Below, piece by piece: positions 58,791 through 64,000 of a stretch of DNA of 64,000 nt. Within the stretch, counting starts at the first letter, position 1, and each line of letters starts with the position of its first letter. Both the position numbers and the translations under genes were made by a program. The stretch spans positions 19,990,993 through 20,054,992 of the forward strand of contig NC_064236.1 of the NCBI RefSeq assembly GCF_023101765.2, given 5' to 3'. The notes under the pieces were generated by a model that searched no databases, had not been told where the DNA came from, and worked only from the letters and a program-made list of their open reading frames with translations. This DNA comes from Spodoptera frugiperda (lineage: Eukaryota > Arthropoda > Insecta > Lepidoptera > Noctuidae).

Positions 58791-61700
58791 TGTAAAACTA
58801 TGTGACCGTTACCGGATACTAAGCTATGTAGCTGTGTGAGTAAAATGTGCTATACCGCCGAAAAGTAGCTGTGCGAGGAAGATATACAGCTCGAGTATGC
58901 GGTGTATCGATAGTAGGGAAGCCATCTATATCACACATCCATAGCTCGCATCTTTCCATATAAAAAACATAGCTTAGCTGATTCCGTTTCCACTAGTGCT
59001 AATCTATTCAGTAAATATTATGATTGGTGGAAGCTAAACGCATCCACGGCAACGTATCTTGGTACATCTCTGGTGGAAAAGCACCTAACGCTGTTTCGAA
59101 AGTACATCATTCATAAATCCTAGACAAGTAACAACGTGTGACGATTCGATAGATTCACCACAGATTTATTAGTCTATTCTATTCTATTCCATTCTCTAAA
59201 ATCATCCCGTCATCGCCTCCTCGTTTGTCGAAAAAATGTTAATAGAATAGCAATAGTCGGTTAACAAAAAATGAAACGAGAAGCTAACATGTGTCCAGTT
59301 GCTAGGTCGATAGTTACACACGTACAAAGGAACGGAAATTCCATTAATCTTCACGCTTCCTCGCAATGTTTACTCTGCGAATGTTTTCTTAAGATTAACT
59401 TGTTTACCACAAGATAGCCACATTTTGAAAATGTATCAGAACAATTGTGACTATGTACTGTACCTAAGTGTAGGTCAACCTATTATTAGTATAGATCAAT
59501 GAACATTTTTTCAACATTTTTTAAAAAGAATAACGATGGAGTTTCTTTCCCGTTCTTCTCCATTCGAAGCTACACTTTGGAACGAGCACCTAGCTTCACT
59601 GACAGACAGACTGACGAACAATTCAATTTGACGTTTCAAAAGTGCCTAATTTAGGATTAATTGAAATAAATGCTTTGACTTTCATCATAATTATAAAAAA
59701 CAAATTATACGTGACAAATATTTTCTTCGATCGTGATGTAACATGCAATAACATTGCTCTCCATAATAGCATCATGGCTCGCGCTGAGAGGCGGGCAGGC
59801 GGCGCTCGCTACAATCAATCGCCTAAATTGACAACTCTCTAAGGAGACAGCCCATATTGAAATTTCACAGCAGAATTGCTGGCATTTAGAATAGAATTGG
59901 GCAGAATGCACTGAGTGCTTATTGTCCTACACAATCATTATTACCATGGCCAGTGTTGGCAGGACAATGTGTTTATAATCATTACTGTGGCGACTGCATG
60001 TCTAATACATTATTACTCGAATCTTTCAGACTGCGCTCTCAAGAAAGGAGATTATTGTAACATATTGTAGCAAAGTTGTTTATTATTGCTTCAAATTACA
60101 CAACTCTCATAAACGTTAAATTTTTAAAAATAATAATAATTCTTTATTTGAATAAAACATTACTATGTTTATTCATCATCATCAGCCGAGCGACGTCCAC
60201 TGCAGAAAAAAGGCCTCCCCCTTAGTCCTCCACGTAGAACATAGTATAGATGGTGTTAAAATCATTATTATAAGAGCTTACATATGTATTTTGCCAAAAT
60301 TAATATGAAAAAATATAATAATTCAAGAAATTCTCTGACGTATAGTAATAGGCTTTGAAAAGTATATGTTTCAAGAACACGAAAATTTCAGACGAACAAT
60401 TCATATTAGTAACAGAAACAAAAATGCCCGTAAAACACGATGATACGTAATTGATGAGTATAAATACAATACGCTAGCCCACACGGTGTCATTACAACCA
60501 CCCAAAAATTTGTTACGTAAGCGTGACACTCTCACACATTTAAAATGCCCTGAAAATGTTGGTTAGTATGTAAGTGTGTTCGTAATCAAATGAGTCAGCA
60601 CTAACTGAGGATATGAAGACCTTAATCATTTATTTCTGCTACAATTTTCAGACAATTTCATAAGGATGAAACCAACACTTAAAATACGTTCGTGAGCTGT
60701 AGCGATGCAGCGACGACGTAGCGCTCGTAGCAGTTGTAACTCGCACGTGCTACGCCGTAGCACGGTCGTAGCGTATCCTTTATAATGGCACTGAGTAAAA
60801 TAACATTTCTTTCGTTTTTATATCCTTTTAAGTATTCTCTGCAATATTTAACGTTATTATCGTTAGTAACGTTATATTAAATCATATAAAAGTGTAAACT
60901 AGTAGTACCTAGTAACTTTATATTTGTTCCATTAAACCGTACTGTAATCATGCACCTCGAGTGTCTCAAGTTTAGCGAGACCTGCGTAAGCCGCAGCCTC
61001 CTCGAGTTCGTTCACAAAGTTAACTAGTGCATCAGCTGAGTGCACATGGATTATGAACTCGGTTTAACATTTCCAAGTGGTTATATTTCGGAAAACTTAC
61101 ATTCGCTGTGGGAAGCTTTGAATAGTGAAGTTACTAATCTGAATGAAATAATTATGTTAGTACTGTACAAAACATTATTAACATTATATTTTGACAACGT
61201 AATATTATGATAGATAATAGTTGTTAAAACACTGTTGCAACTTAGCGATAATTTATTTTAGGTTATTTGATTAATTTCCATATTATTTTAATATATGAAC
61301 GTTATGGTTTTTGAATTTATTGTTTTGGTCTAATAGTATCCGACACCAGGACACAGTTTTATTACTACCAATAGAATTACTTTATTAATGTAAGTATTTA
61401 ACTAGGATAATGTCGGAGTCCAATACTAGTTTTGTTCAGTAACCAATTTGTTGAACTGAGATTTACACAATTTGCAAAGGGAACAAGATAAAAAAAAACT
61501 AAATTAATTCAATACTTTAATGTATCTGAGGAAACCTGAATTTTTACGTCGATTCTATTGATTTGCTGTTCTTTTGAAAACTTTATACCTGTTGGTGGTG
61601 CGAATAGCATGAACATTAAGTAAATAGAGGTAACGAAAAGTTGTACACAGAAAAAAAACAAATTTCTCAAACAACTTGACTGCCACGTCACAATCAACTC

Positions 61701-62166
61701 GTGCTTCTATCTAGCATATAATTTGCTCACTAAACTATACCGACATGTGCTTTAGAGTATGTCTTTAAGTAATACAATGCTAACAAGCTTGTCTCCTGAC
61801 ACGGGGTGAGCGGCAGAGAAGAGAGTGCATCCGTCGCGTCAATTGTACAAGAGCCGCATCCGAAGTATTTAGCAGTCTGTCTTCCTTCTCGTCCCGGACC
61901 CTGACACTTGGCTACCAGTGCACTCCACAAATCTCATGATACAACCTAATCTAGCCAACGTGTGAAAGCTTAGAGTAAGATAAAGTATGCTTTTTGATTC
62001 TTGTATCTGTGTAAAGTGATTTCTTTGTGAGAATGTGTATAGGATGCATCCTTTGTTGACAACAGTTGACTTCTCGATTTAGAAATGTCAACTAGTTTAA
62101 GTCTAAACCTACTTTGAGATTTAGATAGAGAAAGAGCTACTCCCACTTCTCCTACTGTGCGACCTA
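58791..62166. other. Spacer without established gene
   Basis: Only a repeat fragment (60170) and a short minus-strand frame near 60950-61070 were noted. Confidence 0.4.
60170..60245 (+). repeat. Fragment of a widespread insect repeat
   Basis: CATCATCATCAGCCGAGCGA, CGTCCACTGCAG and AAAGGCCTCCCCCTTAGTCC resemble the common lepidopteran text 'GACGTCCACTGCTGGAC..AGGCCTC'. Non-coding. Confidence 0.55.
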
Positions 62167-62211
62167 ATGGGCTGCTGTAGCAGTAACCGTTGCAACCGTT
62201 CCACAATCAAG
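62167..62211 (+). CDS. Candidate first coding exon, MGCC dual-acylation start (weak)
   Basis: ATG GGC TGC TGT opens a 15-codon stretch MGCCSSNRCNRSTIK ending at a plausible donor AAG|GTATAC in phase 0. An in-frame TAG lies about 45 bp upstream and this is the first Met after it. M-G-C-C is the classic context for N-myristoylation plus palmitoylation, as at the start of membrane-tethered signalling proteins. No second exon was found in the remaining 1.8 kb, and the stretch is short enough to arise by chance. Confidence 0.25.
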
Positions 62212-64000
62212 GTATACATTTTTATTTTAACTTTCGTGAGACATATTAAATTAAATACTATGTTATCGGTTTACTCACGTAACTTTGACTTTGAAACTTG
62301 ACGAGGAACACGACTAGTTTCAAGTCATGCTAGAGGTAGATGCTCATATACTTGAGCAGCGCGACACATGACGCGGCGATTGTCGCGCTGCTACTGGTCA
62401 CTTGAGTTTCGCACCCATCGCGCTTAGAAACGTAAAATGCGCAAGTTAAATCGTTATGTATGTCCACCCCGTGATGTTATTATAACACATGTGTATATGT
62501 AACAAAGAAACAAGACGAATATAGTATCGAAGACATTTGTTTATTTATGATTTGTTTATAGCACAGACATCCAACAGTATCTGACTGTTTATTTTATCAC
62601 TGTGTTATTGATCCAGACAAAACCAATTATATAATTATTTTAGTTGATGGTAACCCGGGTCCGAGCAACGTAAAACATCTTATACAAACTTTAAAAAAAA
62701 ACCAATTTACCCCATATTCGTTAATAAGTTAAGCAAGCAAGTTGAATCAAAACTCACAAACATCACAACAAATGGAAATATTGTCGGACTCAAAACGTTA
62801 ATTAAAGTTTACGATAATTCTAAAAATGTATTACTCATATTTCCAATCTACAATGAACAGTCTGAACTCAGTCTTGCTTCCAATCACAGAAACCAATGTT
62901 AAAAAACATACAGTACCGTAGGTAACCTGCTGGGAAAAAGTCATTTGTAATTTTGCTGAAAGCCAAACACGAGTGAACTTTTCAGGCAGGCACCATTCCT
63001 GCGTGCGCTACGGTGTGTCGTATTCAAATCCGCGGTACGAAAGTTAGTCCAAACGGCAGAAAGGCAAACCAATTACATTTAGACGCGTCGAACATGCATG
63101 TTCCCGATTTTGTGTGCACGATATCCTGTATGTTGCTTGATCACTAATGGTTTCGTACGATTACAAGCCGAAAGTTCGGCCCGGTTAGATTTCTTTATTA
63201 TTTCTTTTAAATATTTTAATTATAAGTATCTACTTATACAATTGTAAATGTTACCCTTAACAATATTTTCGAACTAGGCAGCTGTCCAGAACCGTATTAT
63301 CTTAGGCAAACTAGACAAATGCCTAGGGCTTCAGGTCATAGAGGGGCGCCGCGAGACTCGCGTGCCCAACTAACCACAGAGAAGCAGGGGCGCTAAAAAA
63401 AATTAGGGGCGCAATTGATGTGCGGCTTTGTCTAGGTTTATTCCGCATCTGCATACATTAATTACCAGTATTCCTTTTCTGAAAGACTCACGAATTAAAT
63501 TGTTTAAAAAATTTACTGGGTACCGGGCCGAATACATACATCGTAAATTGTGTCAAATATACCACTACTAGCGCCATCTAGCCAGGGACGGGGGAACTTT
63601 TCTTGGAACAGTTTCATCAGCTGTTTATTTTATTTGTATCGCTTTCCGAAGCTGGTGGGCTTCTTGTGTAGGCCTTGTTTTGTGTAAACTAAATCAGTGT
63701 CATCAAACTATTATTTGTTAACTTTGAAGTGATTTATTCCTACGAAATCATTACCTTCATTGGCATTCGGAAAAACATAAATCAATTATCTGATTCCAAC
63801 TTTTGTTCTGTGTAACTGAGAATTCTTAAACCACACTAAACAAAACTTTTCTCGATATGGGCGTCAGATACATAAGCTCCGTCATCGCACATACAATCAT
63901 TCGCCTTACCTTACAAGCCGATAGCGAATTACTTCTATGTAGGTACTGTACATACTAAAGGTACTCGAACTTAATCACGCACGTATTTTGGAAGGAAGGT
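62212..64000. other. Right end of window, no feature established
   Basis: No credible exon. A decayed repeat-like stretch is at about 63290-63430 (GGGGCGCC, GGGGCGCTAAAAAAAATTAG). Confidence 0.4.

Overview
The window is animal nuclear DNA, almost certainly from a moth or butterfly (Lepidoptera). It is AT-rich and intron-rich. It carries interspersed repeats typical of lepidopteran genomes: a tRNA-derived SINE with a TATG tail, R1-like and Jockey-like non-LTR ends, and several copies of a repeat with the core CCCATGGAC / GCGTTGCCGG. The species cannot be named from the sequence alone. There is no sign of bacterial genes, operons or CRISPR.

Left part (1-18 kb), minus strand. Two intact but very divergent actin-related protein (Arp) genes lie head to tail. 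The first (1584-5707) has two exons and encodes 368 aa. The second (12320-17991) was assembled here from five exons and encodes 375 aa, including a first exon (17882-17991) that is not obvious from long open frames. Both keep the actin fold signatures, but both have lost residues of the nucleotide pocket (actin D157 and H161; the second also Q137). Both are interrupted by a phase-2 intron at the same place, which marks them as paralogues. Between them sits a 5'-truncated Ty3/gypsy retrotransposon (about 7552-11338). It has a textbook -1 frameshift heptamer at the gag-pol junction and one disabling single-base frameshift in integrase. At 88-1072 is a small non-coding LTR element (TRIM type) with matching LTRs, primer-binding site, polypurine tract and target-site duplication.

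Middle and right part (18.6-53.2 kb), plus strand. Eight exons with clean splice sites and matching phases encode most of a membrane/renal-type zinc dipeptidase (DPEP family), 309 codons from the internal FWS motif to the stop. The N-terminal exon or exons, with the signal peptide and the first zinc-binding motif, were not found. Either they lie left of the window, which would nest both Arp genes in antisense inside a dipeptidase intron, or they were missed. The introns hold many mobile-element remnants: an R1-like 3' end with a perfect 15-bp target duplication, a Jockey-like 3' end, an IS630/Tc1/mariner-type deletion derivative with perfect 33-bp inverted repeats, several MITE-like inverted-repeat elements, SINE fragments and microsatellites.

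Right flank (53.3-64 kb). No gene is established here. There are GC-rich patches at 54.9-56.8 kb and one candidate first coding exon at 62167-62211, with a dual-acylation N-terminus MGCC followed by a splice donor; this is a weak call. Nothing in the window demands a new molecular system. The most unusual items are the pair of nucleotide-pocket-eroded Arps and their arrangement relative to the dipeptidase gene, and the compact TRIM element.
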